Origin: Flavobacteriaceae bacterium
GTDB lineage: Bacteria > Bacteroidota > Bacteroidia > Flavobacteriales > Flavobacteriaceae
NCBI GenBank assembly: GCA_002746415.1
Contig: NVXD01000002.1
Span: 1-64,000 of the forward strand
Direction of reading: 5' to 3'
DNA length: 64,000 nucleotides
In this document: positions 7,893 through 16,403 of the stretch, piece by piece
Numbering within the stretch: the first letter of the stretch is position 1
How the letters are laid out: each line of letters opens with the position of its first letter
The notes under the pieces: model-generated
Seen by the model: the letters and a program-made list of their open reading frames with translations, nothing else
Told to the model about the DNA's origin: nothing
Databases searched by the model: none
Position numbers and translations under genes: made by a program

Positions 7893-8831
7893 CTATCTTA
7901 CTGCACTGTCTACACAGGTTTTCATCTTGGAAATACCTAGTTTACATGCATCCAAAGCGTCCATTTCCCAAACATCCTCATTAAATATTTCTAAGGAAAG
8001 AGCAATTGGTACTCCTTTGTTATTAAGGGTTTGTAGAATACTATCCATTGGAGCCTCGCCATCACCAGGCATCACTCGCATATCATCTGTTAGTTGTTCT
8101 TTTGCAATGGCTCCAGGATAATCATTTATGTGAAACATTTGAATTTTACTCCCATTTATCATTTCCAAAGCTTCAAATGGTGAACCTCCCCTACGTAAAT
8201 GATATACGTCTGGCAATATTACTGCATCTGAATGCCCACATTCAGCAGCTACAAAAAGGGTCTCTCCAAAGAGATGCAAGTTTTTGGAAAAGCCCCACAG
8301 CTCCAATTGCGGCAATACGCCCATTTCTTTCCCTAGGGTACACATTTTTCCATATCGCTCTGCCGCTTTTAGCAAATCCAATCCTGCTTCATTGGTAGCG
8401 CCCATTGGTGGTGCAGCTATACGCTTACAGCCAATTTGGGCCAATACGTCCATTTCTTGCTTTACTTGCTCCATGGCTTTGTTTCGTTGCACTTCATCAT
8501 CAACAACCCAGGCCGCAAAACCTATAGAATCTTCAATAATAAGGCCAAGGTCTTCAGATTTTTTTCTAACATCAGAAGCTTTCCCTCCACTTTTTAGATA
8601 CGTCTGCAAGGTATTCATCCATATTTCTATCCCATCAAAACCAGCTTGGGCGGCCATATCCAGCTCCCTCATTAAACCCAAATTTTGCTTGCGGATAGTA
8701 CTTGTATTTAAGCAAAAGGTGAAATTGTGTTTCTTACTACTTCTTTTTGATGCAGCTAATAGACTTGGGCTTCCTAAGGCAAATGCCGCTCCGGTGGCTA
8801 AGGTAGATTTTAATACATTTCTTCTGTTCAT
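7893..8831 (-). CDS. Tat-exported sugar phosphate isomerase/epimerase-like TIM-barrel protein
   Basis: The start MNRRNVLKSTLATGAAFALG is chosen at 8831, because a twin-arginine signal then begins at residue 3. An upstream in-frame ATG (8861) would bury it. The 312-residue product has the AP-endonuclease-2-like TIM barrel (xylose isomerase-like): FDGIEIWMNT, CKRIAAPPMG, LELWGFSKN, AVILPDVYHLRRGG, MFHINDYPG and LSLEIFNEDVW carry the metal-binding His/Glu/Asp pattern. A periplasmic location is implied. The substrate is unknown; relatives lie in carbohydrate loci and some act on oxidised sugars. It converges with the gene at 7340. Confidence 0.82.
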   Translation of the reverse strand: MNRRNVLKSTLATGAAFALGSPSLLAASKRSSKKHNFTFCLNTSTIRKQNLGLMRELDMAAQAGFDGIEIWMNTLQTYLKSGGKASDVRKKSEDLGLIIEDSIGFAAWVVDDEVQRNKAMEQVKQEMDVLAQIGCKRIAAPPMGATNEAGLDLLKAAERYGKMCTLGKEMGVLPQLELWGFSKNLHLFGETLFVAAECGHSDAVILPDVYHLRRGGSPFEALEMINGSKIQMFHINDYPGAIAKEQLTDDMRVMPGDGEAPMDSILQTLNNKGVPIALSLEIFNEDVWEMDALDACKLGISKMKTCVDSAVR

Positions 8832-8957
8832 AATCACTCGTTTCTTTAAGATTGATTTCAAGGTTCAGTTGGTTCCTCGAATATAGTAAAAACTATAAAA
8901 AAAATAGTGCCAAATTTTTCTAAAATATTAGTTAAACCATATGAAATAGTTGTTTTT

Positions 8958-8973
8958 ATTTGATATATCAAAT
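8958..8973. promoter_or_regulatory. Palindromic operator before the MarR gene
   Basis: ATTTGATATATCAAAT is a perfect 16-bp palindrome 26 bp upstream of the MarR start, with a second imperfect element ATTGctatCAAT at 8976-8987. MarR dimers bind palindromes of this size and often repress their own operon, so autoregulation of the MarR/protease pair is the simplest reading. The divergent gene starting at 8831 could share control. Confidence 0.5.
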
Positions 8974-8999
8974 ATATTGCTATCAATAAAATAAAAACG

Positions 9000-9434
9000 A
9001 TGCTAGTACAACCTTCTGAAACTGTTTTTTATTTAATTGAGAAAGCAATCAAACAATACCGAAAACTGGCACAGCAGAACATTTCGGATAGAGTTGACAA
9101 CTTAACGCTAGACCAAGTTTTATTACTACAATTCTTGGTTAAAAACCCTGAATTATCTCAAAGTGAAATTGCCGAGTTGATTTTTAAGGACAATGCTTCT
9201 GTAACTAGAATGATTGCCTTAATGGTCAAAAATAAGTTTTTAAAGAGGAAAACGCATTCAAACGACAGAAGGCGATTTAGTATTGAACTAACTTCAAAAA
9301 CAAAAGAAATTTTACCTGAACTGAATGCCATTATCATTTCTAACAGAGCAAAGGCATTACATAATATATCACAAACAGAAATAAATAACATTGAAACAAC
9401 ACTAAATACAGTAATAAAAAATTGTAGCAAATGA
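9000..9434 (+). CDS. MarR-family transcriptional regulator
   Basis: The 144-residue winged-helix protein shows LTLDQVLLLQFLVKNPELSQSEIAELIFKDNASVTRMIALMVKNKFLKRKTHSNDRRRF-type architecture: the recognition helix is at about 60-75 and the wing carries DRRR at about 93-96. Such proteins are dimeric repressors released by small ligands. The stop overlaps the start of the S41 peptidase gene by 4 bp (ATGA), so the two are translationally coupled. The palindrome at 8958 is the likely operator. The ligand cannot be read from sequence. Confidence 0.9.
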   Translation: MLVQPSETVFYLIEKAIKQYRKLAQQNISDRVDNLTLDQVLLLQFLVKNPELSQSEIAELIFKDNASVTRMIALMVKNKFLKRKTHSNDRRRFSIELTSKTKEILPELNAIIISNRAKALHNISQTEINNIETTLNTVIKNCSK

Positions 9435-10768
9435 AAAATCTCAAAGCACTAGGACTAGTCTCCTTTTTTATCCTATTAATTACTAATAATATACTTATCG
9501 CTCAAGAGCATCAAACACCTCTGAATGCTGAAGAAAAGAATACCGTGGTTGATTCTATTGGAAATAAGCTTAAATCGACTTATATATTCCCCGAAGTTGC
9601 AGAAGAAATGGTCAACTTAATAGAAAAGAAACTCAAAAAAGGCAAATACAAAGACATCTCTGATCCTTATGAATTTGCCAGCAGTCTAACGGAAGATTTG
9701 TTATCCATAAGTCATGACAAGCATATCAGGGTTCGTTTTGCCCCGGAGGCCATTGCCGCAAGACAGGAAGTGCATACCCCCCAAGATAGTATTGACTTTC
9801 AAAATAATTACATCAATAATTTAAAACGAGGCAATTTTGGATTCAAAGAAGTAGCTATTTTAGATGGTAACATTGGTTATTTAGACCTTAGAAGTTTTTC
9901 TGATGTGGCACATGCTGGTCCGACTGCCGTAGCAGCAATGAACTTTTTAAGCAATAGCGATGCAATAATTATAGATTTGCGAAACAACGGTGGAGGAAGC
10001 CCTGCTATGATTCAACTTATCACAAGCTATTTATTTAGCAGCAACTCTGTTCATCTCAACAATTTTTATTGGAGACCTACTGATAGACACACCCAAACTT
10101 GGACTTTACCCCATGTTCAAGGAACACGTAGCCCAGATACAGAAGTATACGTATTAACTAGCAATCGTACATTTTCGGCGGCTGAAGAATTTAGTTACAA
10201 TTTAAAAAACCTTAATAGGGCCACACTCATAGGCGAAACAACAGGAGGTGGTGCACACCCAGGAGGAACGGTCAATGCAACAGATAGGTTTACTGTTTGG
10301 ATCCCCTCTGGTAGAGCCATAAATCCTATTACGAATACCAATTGGGAAGGAACAGGAGTTGTACCAGATATTAAAGTTTCATCGGATAAAGCTTTAGAAG
10401 TTGCACAAATAAAAGCGCTGGAATCTATATTGGAGAAAAGCCAAGACCAAGAGCAAAAACAATTTATGCAATGGTACCTGGATGCACTTAATATAAAGCA
10501 GGAACCTGTAGTTCTTAACGAGTCTGTTATGAAATCTTATATTGGTGCTTTTGGCCCTAGAAAGATTAGTTTTAAAAATAACACTTTATATTATCAACGT
10601 GATGAAGGCACTATTTACGAATTGATTCCTCTGACACAGAATAAATTTATGCTTAAAGGTTTGTCTTCATTTAGAATAAAGTTCATTTCAGAAAATGACG
10701 AAATTGTTGCTTTGGAGGGTAATTATGACAATGGACGCACTGATAAAAATTTAAAGAACAAGAGTTAA
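9431..10768 (+). CDS. S41-family (tail-specific/IRBP-like) serine peptidase, exported
   Basis: The 445-residue protein has a signal peptide (LVSFFILLITNNILIAQ, cleavage near 24) and an N-terminal helical domain of the interphotoreceptor retinoid-binding type (about 35-115). An S41 catalytic core follows with GYLDLRSF (about 150), IIDLRNNGGGSP (about 183), TSNRTFSAAEEF with the presumed nucleophile Ser (about 250) and IGETTGGGAHPGG (about 275). A C-terminal 100-residue beta domain follows. It probably acts in the periplasm or at the outer membrane. No PDZ domain is evident, unlike C-terminal processing proteases. It is co-transcribed with the MarR gene. Confidence 0.88.
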   Translation: MKNLKALGLVSFFILLITNNILIAQEHQTPLNAEEKNTVVDSIGNKLKSTYIFPEVAEEMVNLIEKKLKKGKYKDISDPYEFASSLTEDLLSISHDKHIRVRFAPEAIAARQEVHTPQDSIDFQNNYINNLKRGNFGFKEVAILDGNIGYLDLRSFSDVAHAGPTAVAAMNFLSNSDAIIIDLRNNGGGSPAMIQLITSYLFSSNSVHLNNFYWRPTDRHTQTWTLPHVQGTRSPDTEVYVLTSNRTFSAAEEFSYNLKNLNRATLIGETTGGGAHPGGTVNATDRFTVWIPSGRAINPITNTNWEGTGVVPDIKVSSDKALEVAQIKALESILEKSQDQEQKQFMQWYLDALNIKQEPVVLNESVMKSYIGAFGPRKISFKNNTLYYQRDEGTIYELIPLTQNKFMLKGLSSFRIKFISENDEIVALEGNYDNGRTDKNLKNKS

Positions 10769-10847
10769 CAATACGATATCTAGGACATATCCCCCTACTA
10801 TACCGTTTTAACACCAATAACCAAACCTCCTTAAAAAGGAAAACCAT

Positions 10848-10883
10848 AAAACTCCCTGTTGAAAATTTCTAGAGGGAGTTTTT
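10848..10883 (+). terminator. Terminator after the MarR-S41 operon
   Basis: AAAACTCCCT (10848-10857) pairs with AGGGAGTTTT (10873-10882), a 10-bp stem with a 15-nt loop and trailing T residues. The left half and loop closely resemble the terminator at 7822. Confidence 0.8.
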
Positions 10884-10972
10884 AATTTCATAAGATAAAA
10901 TACTACCCAAAAAAACTGGAACATACTCTTAAACTATCCCTAAAAGTGTAAGAGGTTAAAAAAAATATTGGG

Positions 10973-10980
10973 TAACTTTG
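10973..10980 (+). promoter_or_regulatory. -7 box for the Crp-family gene
   Basis: TAACTTTG matches TAnnTTTG, 34 bp upstream of the GTG start at 11015. The upstream -33 element is not clear. Confidence 0.4.
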
Positions 10981-11014
10981 TTAGACTAAACTAAACAACC
11001 TTAGTACAAGTCTT

Positions 11015-11611
11015 GTGTACCCTCCTGAAAGTCCAATATTGAAACAAGTTATAGCGCATCTCAATAAATTCATTGAGGTCAACGAAAAAGACGCTCAAGA
11101 AATACTAACATTCTTTGAGGTGCGAAACCTAAAAAAAAAGGAAATCATAGCTGAAGCTGGTTCCTTATGTAATTTCAATTATTTTGTTTTAAGTGGTTGC
11201 CTTCATATGTATTTTATCACTGATAAGGGAACAGAACGAACGGTTCAATTTGCAATCGAAAATTGGTGGATGACAGATTATTTGGCCTTGCATCATCGTA
11301 CAGCATCAGATTTCTTTATTCAAGCTGTTGAGGACGCCCAAATACTTTCAATTACTTATGATAAGCAGGAGCAATTATTAACACAATTTCCAAAGCTTGA
11401 AAGGTATTTTAGAATCATCAATCAAATATCCTATGGTTCTTCAATAAGGAAGGTAAAACACATCTACAATCTTTCTAAAGAGGAAATTTATTTCAATTTT
11501 ATAACACAATTTCCTGAATTTGAACAAAGGGTTCCTCAATTTTTGATAGCTTCTTTTTTAGGTCTTACACCAGAATATGTAAGTGAAATAAGAGGAAAAA
11601 AACGTTCTTAA
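11015..11611 (+). CDS. Crp/Fnr-family transcriptional regulator
   Basis: The 198-residue protein has a cyclic-nucleotide-binding-like beta-roll (about 30-125: VRNLKKKEIIAEAGSLCNFNYFVLSGCLHMY) and a C-terminal winged helix whose recognition region reads PQFLIASFLGLTPEYVSEIRGK (about 172-195). It lacks the PRLTE-type phosphate cassette, as in many flavobacterial relatives, so cAMP sensing is doubtful. GTG at 11015 is the only plausible start, as no ATG precedes the conserved region. The neighbouring AhpD-like gene 62 bp downstream is a typical partner of such regulators and may be its target. Confidence 0.85.
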   Translation: MYPPESPILKQVIAHLNKFIEVNEKDAQEILTFFEVRNLKKKEIIAEAGSLCNFNYFVLSGCLHMYFITDKGTERTVQFAIENWWMTDYLALHHRTASDFFIQAVEDAQILSITYDKQEQLLTQFPKLERYFRIINQISYGSSIRKVKHIYNLSKEEIYFNFITQFPEFEQRVPQFLIASFLGLTPEYVSEIRGKKRS

Positions 11612-11673
11612 ACCCGTTTATGTTTTTTGGTACGACTATCTGGTAGTTTTACATCAAATTAAAATTCAAGAAA

Positions 11674-12114
11674 ATGGAGAAAAGAATTCAAATTGAAGCT
11701 GCTGATTCAGCTGCTTACAAAGGCATGTACCAGTTAGAAAATTATTTACACCAAAGTCAATTGACAAAGACCCATCTAAATCTTATAAAAACAAGAGCTT
11801 CACAGCTAAATCAATGCTCCTTTTGCATTGATATGCATACCAAAGAGGGGCTCGAAAATGGTGAACAACAACAGCGTCTTTTTTTACTTAATGCGTGGCG
11901 AGAAACCGAACTCTTCACAGAAGAAGAAAGAATCATTCTTCAAATGACAGAGGAAGTGACAATGATTCATCAAAAAGGGTTAACCAACAAAACCTATCAA
12001 AAAGCAATTGAAAAATTTGATGACCAATACGTTTCACAAATAATCATGGCCATTGCAACCATAAACGCATGGAATAGAATTGGCATAAGCACGCATATGC
12101 CTCTAGGAAACTAG
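11674..12114 (+). CDS. Carboxymuconolactone decarboxylase/AhpD-family protein
   Basis: The 146-residue helical protein carries NQCSFCIDMHTKEG (about 48-61), the CxxC...H active site of AhpD-like peroxidase partners. Before it lies LNLIKTRASQL, typical of this family, and after it the AIATINAWNRIGIS helix. Members reduce peroxides or act as uncharacterised redox enzymes. It forms a same-strand pair with the Crp-like regulator and ends in a strong bidirectional terminator facing xylA. Confidence 0.88.
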   Translation: MEKRIQIEAADSAAYKGMYQLENYLHQSQLTKTHLNLIKTRASQLNQCSFCIDMHTKEGLENGEQQQRLFLLNAWRETELFTEEERIILQMTEEVTMIHQKGLTNKTYQKAIEKFDDQYVSQIIMAIATINAWNRIGISTHMPLGN

Positions 12115-12134
12115 ATAATAGTACTTGAAAAAAT

Positions 12135-12170
12135 AAAAAATCCCTGTTGAAATTACAACAGGGATTTTTT
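12135..12170. terminator. Bidirectional terminator between AhpD-like gene and xylA
   Basis: A perfect 15-bp stem (12135-12149 with 12156-12170) has a 6-nt loop, with A6 on the left and T6 on the right, so it works for both convergent genes. The core TCCCTGTTG is shared with two other terminators in this region. Confidence 0.88.
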
Positions 12171-12228
12171 ATTTCGACTCCGCTATATGACAGGCCTTCA
12201 CTTGATGTGCAAATGCAATCAAGCTATT

Positions 12229-13554
12229 TTAGATATACTGATTGATAATGTTTTCAAACAATTCTTGCTTGCCGCTTTGAAGATTAAGCTCCCCGTTTGA
12301 CTTAGCAATAGCGTATAGGTCTTCCAACCCTAACTTACCATCTTCAAAATCTTTTCCTTTTCCGCTATCAAAAGAACTGTATCTCTTTTCTCTTAATGCA
12401 TCGTATTGAGAGTTAGAAATAATAGCCTCTGCTGTTAATAATCCTCTTGCAAAGGTATCAGCACCTCCAATATGTGCATGGAATACATCTTCCATATCCG
12501 TAGAGTTTCTTCTAAGTTTCGCATCAAAATTAACACCTCCACCTTGTAGACCACCAGCTTTGATGAATACTAACATAGCCTCAGTTGCTTCTTGAATGTT
12601 ATTAGGGAATTGGTCTGTATCCCATCCGTTTTGATAATCACCACGATTGGCATCAATACTACCCAACATACCTGCACCTGCAGCAATTTCCATTTCATGT
12701 TGCATGGTATGGCTTGCTAAGGTTGCATGGTTTACTTCTATATTGATTTTAAAATCGTTCTCTAAACCATATTGCTTCAAAAACCCGATAGCCGTTGCCG
12801 TATCAAAATCATACTGATGTTTCATTGGCTCCATTGGCTTAGGCTCTATAAAGAATGTTCCTTTAAATCCTTGTGCTCTTGCATAATCTTTGGCTGCATT
12901 CATGAATCTACCCATATGATCCAGTTCTCTGTTCATATCCGTATTCAATAATGACATATAGCCTTCACGACCACCCCAGAATACATAGTTTTCTCCACCT
13001 AGAGCAATTGTAGCATCCAAGGCCAATTTTATTTGTCCGCCTGCACGTGCCAAAACATCAAAATCTGGATTGGTAGATGCGCCGTTCATATAACGTGGAT
13101 TGGAGAAACAGTTTGCTGTACCCCATAATAATTTGACACCAGAAGCCGCTTGTTTTTCTTTTAAATAATCAACAATGGTCGACAATCTTTTTTCAGACTC
13201 AGCGAATGTTGCGCCTTCTTGCACTAAATCATAATCATGGAAACAATAGTATTCAAATCCCATCTTAGTGATAAACTCAAATGCAGCATCAGCTTTAGCT
13301 TTTGCAGCTTCTATTGCATCTGTTGGAGCATCCCAAGGGAAATTTTGTGTTCCTGGTCCAAATGGATCAGCTCCTTGACCACAGAATGTGTGCCAATATG
13401 CAATGGAAAACTTAAACCAGTCCTTCATTTTTCTACCAGCTACAACCTGTTCTGGGTTGTAATATTTAAACGCTAAGGGATTGTCCGAATCCTTGCCTTC
13501 AAATTGGATTTTTCCTATACCCTTAAAATATTCCTTATCACCTGTAGTAATCAT
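12229..13554 (-). CDS. xylA: Xylose isomerase
   Basis: This enzyme converts D-xylose to D-xylulose in the cytoplasm. At 441 residues it has the length of group II xylose isomerases. Metal- and substrate-binding motifs are present: [62 protein letters not shown] and [11 protein letters not shown]. It lies 24 bp downstream of xylB on the same strand, so xylB-xylA is one operon with its control region before xylB. The order (kinase first) is common in Bacteroidota. Confidence 0.97.
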   Translation of the reverse strand: MITTGDKEYFKGIGKIQFEGKDSDNPLAFKYYNPEQVVAGRKMKDWFKFSIAYWHTFCGQGADPFGPGTQNFPWDAPTDAIEAAKAKADAAFEFITKMGFEYYCFHDYDLVQEGATFAESEKRLSTIVDYLKEKQAASGVKLLWGTANCFSNPRYMNGASTNPDFDVLARAGGQIKLALDATIALGGENYVFWGGREGYMSLLNTDMNRELDHMGRFMNAAKDYARAQGFKGTFFIEPKPMEPMKHQYDFDTATAIGFLKQYGLENDFKINIEVNHATLASHTMQHEMEIAAGAGMLGSIDANRGDYQNGWDTDQFPNNIQEATEAMLVFIKAGGLQGGGVNFDAKLRRNSTDMEDVFHAHIGGADTFARGLLTAEAIISNSQYDALREKRYSSFDSGKGKDFEDGKLGLEDLYAIAKSNGELNLQSGKQELFENIINQYI

Positions 13555-13578
13555 AATTTAATAAGTTAGTTAGTTACT

Positions 13579-15060
13579 CTAATTAATATATTCCTCTAAA
13601 TTTAGTTTCCAGTTATTGTAGGCCTCTCTATAGGCTGCTACATTCTCTAATGGTTTGTAGGTGTATTGCACCTCATCACTTACCACTGCATCTCCATAGG
13701 TTTTAAAATCACCATTTGCATATGCGGCGGCTCTTGCTGCACCAACAGCTCCCGTCGTTTCCACAATGTTTATTTCGCTACCCGTAAGTGTGGCTATTGT
13801 ATTTGAAAAAATTTCTGCTCTAAAAAGGTTATCGTTTCCTGCTTTTATAGAACTTACATCTACCCCATCATTTTTTAAAATTTCCATACCATATACAAAA
13901 GAAAAAGCAATACCCTCTAAGGCTGCTCTAAACAAATGCCCTTGCTTATGTATATTAAAATTTAGGTTTAATATTCTAGATCCTTTATTGCTGTTGTTAA
14001 GCATACGCTCAGCACCATTACCAAAAGGTAAAATAACAAGCCCATCTGAACCTATAGGTGCCTTAGACGCTGCATCATTCATCTTGTTATATGAAAAATC
14101 TTCTGTAATATGGCTACGCATCCAACTGTACTGAATGCCTGTTCCATTGATGCACAATAATTTTCCAATTCTTGGAGCTTTGGCAGTATGATTTACATGC
14201 GCAAAACTGTTAATTCTTGTGTGTTCCTTTGTTTTAGTACTTTCTGAAATGGCATAAACTACTCCAGATGTGCCACCAGTAGCGGCAATTTCACCAGGAT
14301 TAAGAACATTTAATGCCAAGGCATTATTAGGCTGGTCGCCAGCACGGTACATAATTGGAATCCCTTCTGGCAAACCACTCTCTTCTGCACCTTGTTTATT
14401 AACCCTTCCTTGTTCTGAAAAAGTAGACACTATATCTGGAATCAAAGCAGGGTCTATTCCAGCTTCTTCCAACAACCAATTCGCAGGACTATCTTCTTTA
14501 AAATCCCACATTATTCCTTCAGACAATCCTGAAGGAGTAGTCACGCAAGCCCCAGTTAACTTTAGGGCAACATAATCCCCTGGAAGCATAAACTTGTGAA
14601 CTTTAGCATATAACTCAGGTTCATTTTCTTTTACCCATTTCAATTTTGAAAGTGTAAAATTACCTGGAGAATTTAATAGCGTTTCTGCACATTTATCCTG
14701 TCCAGATTTTTGGAATAGGTTTTCCCCTATTGTTACGGCTCTACTATCACACCAGATAATGGACGGTCTTAAAACCTCCATTTGCTGATCCACTAAAACC
14801 AAACCGTGCATTTGATATGATATACCAATGCCTTTAATTAGGTCCTTGTCAACTGAACTTTCTTTAAGAAGTTTTTGTGTTGCTTTGCAAATACCATCCC
14901 ACCATAGACTAGGTTCTTGTTCACCCCATCCAATTTCGTGAGAAATAATTGGCATTTCCTTTTCAGGGTATTGTGCAATCCCCTTTACCTCACCAGTTTC
15001 AGCATCAATTAATGCAGCTTTAATAGACGAACTGCCTATATCATATCCTATCCAAAACAT
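13579..15060 (-). CDS. xylB: Xylulokinase (FGGY family)
   Basis: This kinase phosphorylates D-xylulose to xylulose-5-phosphate, feeding the pentose phosphate pathway. The 493-residue protein opens with FWIGYDIGSSSIKAALID (first ATP-binding loop), then ISYQMHGLVLVD and PSIIWCDSRA. The C-terminal FGGY half has GEIAATGGTSGVVYAI, LFRAALEGIAFSFVYG and a late TTGAVGAARAAAYANG. It is first gene of the xylBA operon. An AAnCGnTT operator lies 54 bp upstream of the start, implying control by the divergent LacI gene. Confidence 0.95.
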   Translation of the reverse strand: MFWIGYDIGSSSIKAALIDAETGEVKGIAQYPEKEMPIISHEIGWGEQEPSLWWDGICKATQKLLKESSVDKDLIKGIGISYQMHGLVLVDQQMEVLRPSIIWCDSRAVTIGENLFQKSGQDKCAETLLNSPGNFTLSKLKWVKENEPELYAKVHKFMLPGDYVALKLTGACVTTPSGLSEGIMWDFKEDSPANWLLEEAGIDPALIPDIVSTFSEQGRVNKQGAEESGLPEGIPIMYRAGDQPNNALALNVLNPGEIAATGGTSGVVYAISESTKTKEHTRINSFAHVNHTAKAPRIGKLLCINGTGIQYSWMRSHITEDFSYNKMNDAASKAPIGSDGLVILPFGNGAERMLNNSNKGSRILNLNFNIHKQGHLFRAALEGIAFSFVYGMEILKNDGVDVSSIKAGNDNLFRAEIFSNTIATLTGSEINIVETTGAVGAARAAAYANGDFKTYGDAVVSDEVQYTYKPLENVAAYREAYNNWKLNLEEYIN

Positions 15061-15097
15061 ATATTATCTACTCGTGGTTTGTATTATTTTCAGTTAG

Positions 15098-15124
15098 CAA
15101 ATATAATTAACGAAAACGGTTGAG
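15098..15124 (-). promoter_or_regulatory. xylBA promoter -7 box and LacI-type operator
   Basis: On the minus strand TATATTTG (15105-15098) is a perfect TAnnTTTG box. Just upstream of it lies CTCAACCGTTTTCGTT (15124-15109), with core AACCGTTT fitting AAnCGnTT. The plus-strand 9-mer AAACGGTTG (15114-15122) recurs at 22359-22367. The rest of the 300-bp divergent spacer (15061-15360) is AT-rich, with a small AACGT/ACGTT inverted repeat (15252-15256, 15264-15268), and holds no gene. Confidence 0.5.
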
Positions 15125-15360
15125 TAAACATAATTAGGGATTATTTAAGGGTACAAATAAATCCTTATTCGTTATAATATTAAAATTTACCAAATTCAAT
15201 TATTTAAACAGTTTTATATTTTTTTTCATTCCAATATATTCATTCCATTTTAACGTAAAAATAACGTTCCTTCAACCACAATCTATATTAAATTAGTATC
15301 TTAGACTATTAGGGGTGATTATTTAACAACCCGAAAAACACATTAACATTAACGCCTAAT

Positions 15361-16401
15361 ATGAACATTAAAAAAGAGATCACCATTTATGATCTTGCAA
15401 AAAAATTAAACTATTCTCCCTCCACAATTTCCAGAGCTTTAAACGACAATAAAAGTATTAGCAAAAAAACGGTTAAGTTGGTTAAGGACACCGCCGAGGA
15501 AATGGGATATAGACCCAATGTGTTAGCTGCTGGTCTAAGAAATAATAAAAGTAAGACCATTGGTATATCCATCTCCAGGATCAATAGGCATTTTATAGCT
15601 TCTCTCATAAGTGGGATTGAAGAAACTGCCCGTAAAGCTGGTTACAATGTTATTATTAGTCAGTCTAATGACAAATATAAAAATGAAATAAACAATACCA
15701 AGGCCTTATATGATAGTAGAATAACTGGTCTTATTTGTTCCCTTTCCATGGAAACATCTGATTATGAGCATTTCAAACAATTTACAGATAAAGGTATTCC
15801 CATCGTTTTTGTAGATAGGGTTCCAAATAAATTCAACTCCTATAAAGTAGTCATTGATAATTATTCTGCTGGTTATGCTGCAACAAAACACCTTATTGAA
15901 CAAGGATGCAAGAGAATAGCACATTTTGCGGGAGAACAGCATCTAAATGTATATGAGGAACGTAAAAAGGGATATCTAGATGCATTAAAAGAATTTAATT
16001 TACCGATTGAAGAAAATTTGATTCACCATTTTAAAACATTGAGTTTTGAAGAAGGGAAAAAAATGACCGCTAAACTAATGGCAATGACCAACCCACCTGA
16101 TGGCATTTTTTCTGCCAATGACACTGCTGCGGTAAGTGCCATTATTTATGCAAAAAGCAAGGGCATAAAAATTCCAGAAGAACTTGCTATTATTGGTTTT
16201 AATGACGACCCTATATCTTCAATCGTTGATCCTGCTTTATCAACAGTTTCTCATCCAGCAGCAAAAATGGGTGAAATATCCGCTAAGCGTATTTTAGAAC
16301 ATTCTAAAAATAATTATGATCAATCTGTTTCTGAAGTCACCATTCTAAATACTGAAATCATCATAAGAGATTCCTCAAATAGAAAGAAATTACTTCCCTA
16401 G
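15361..16401 (+). CDS. LacI-family transcriptional regulator of the xylan/glucuronate genes
   Basis: The 346-residue protein has an N-terminal LacI helix-turn-helix (ITIYDLAKKLNYSPSTISRALND, about 7-30, with hinge YRPNVLAAGLRNN near 52-64) and a periplasmic-binding-protein-like sensor (about 65-340: IGISISRINRHFIASLISGIEE, IVFVDRVPNKF, DGIFSANDTAAVSAI, AIIGFNDDPISSIVDPALSTVSHP). It is divergent from xylBA and convergent, 2 bp apart, with uxaC. Conserved operators before GH115, xylB and GH67 make it the likely local regulator. The inducer is probably xylose, glucuronate or an aldouronic acid; this is inference. Confidence 0.9.
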   Translation: MNIKKEITIYDLAKKLNYSPSTISRALNDNKSISKKTVKLVKDTAEEMGYRPNVLAAGLRNNKSKTIGISISRINRHFIASLISGIEETARKAGYNVIISQSNDKYKNEINNTKALYDSRITGLICSLSMETSDYEHFKQFTDKGIPIVFVDRVPNKFNSYKVVIDNYSAGYAATKHLIEQGCKRIAHFAGEQHLNVYEERKKGYLDALKEFNLPIEENLIHHFKTLSFEEGKKMTAKLMAMTNPPDGIFSANDTAAVSAIIYAKSKGIKIPEELAIIGFNDDPISSIVDPALSTVSHPAAKMGEISAKRILEHSKNNYDQSVSEVTILNTEIIIRDSSNRKKLLP

Positions 16402-16403
16402 AA

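Noticed and set aside
8284-8886. 200-codon plus-strand open frame opposite the Tat-exported isomerase-like gene
   Set aside because: It is antisense to a gene with clear family motifs. Its composition is Ser/Pro/Ile-rich shadow sequence and it has no independent motif.
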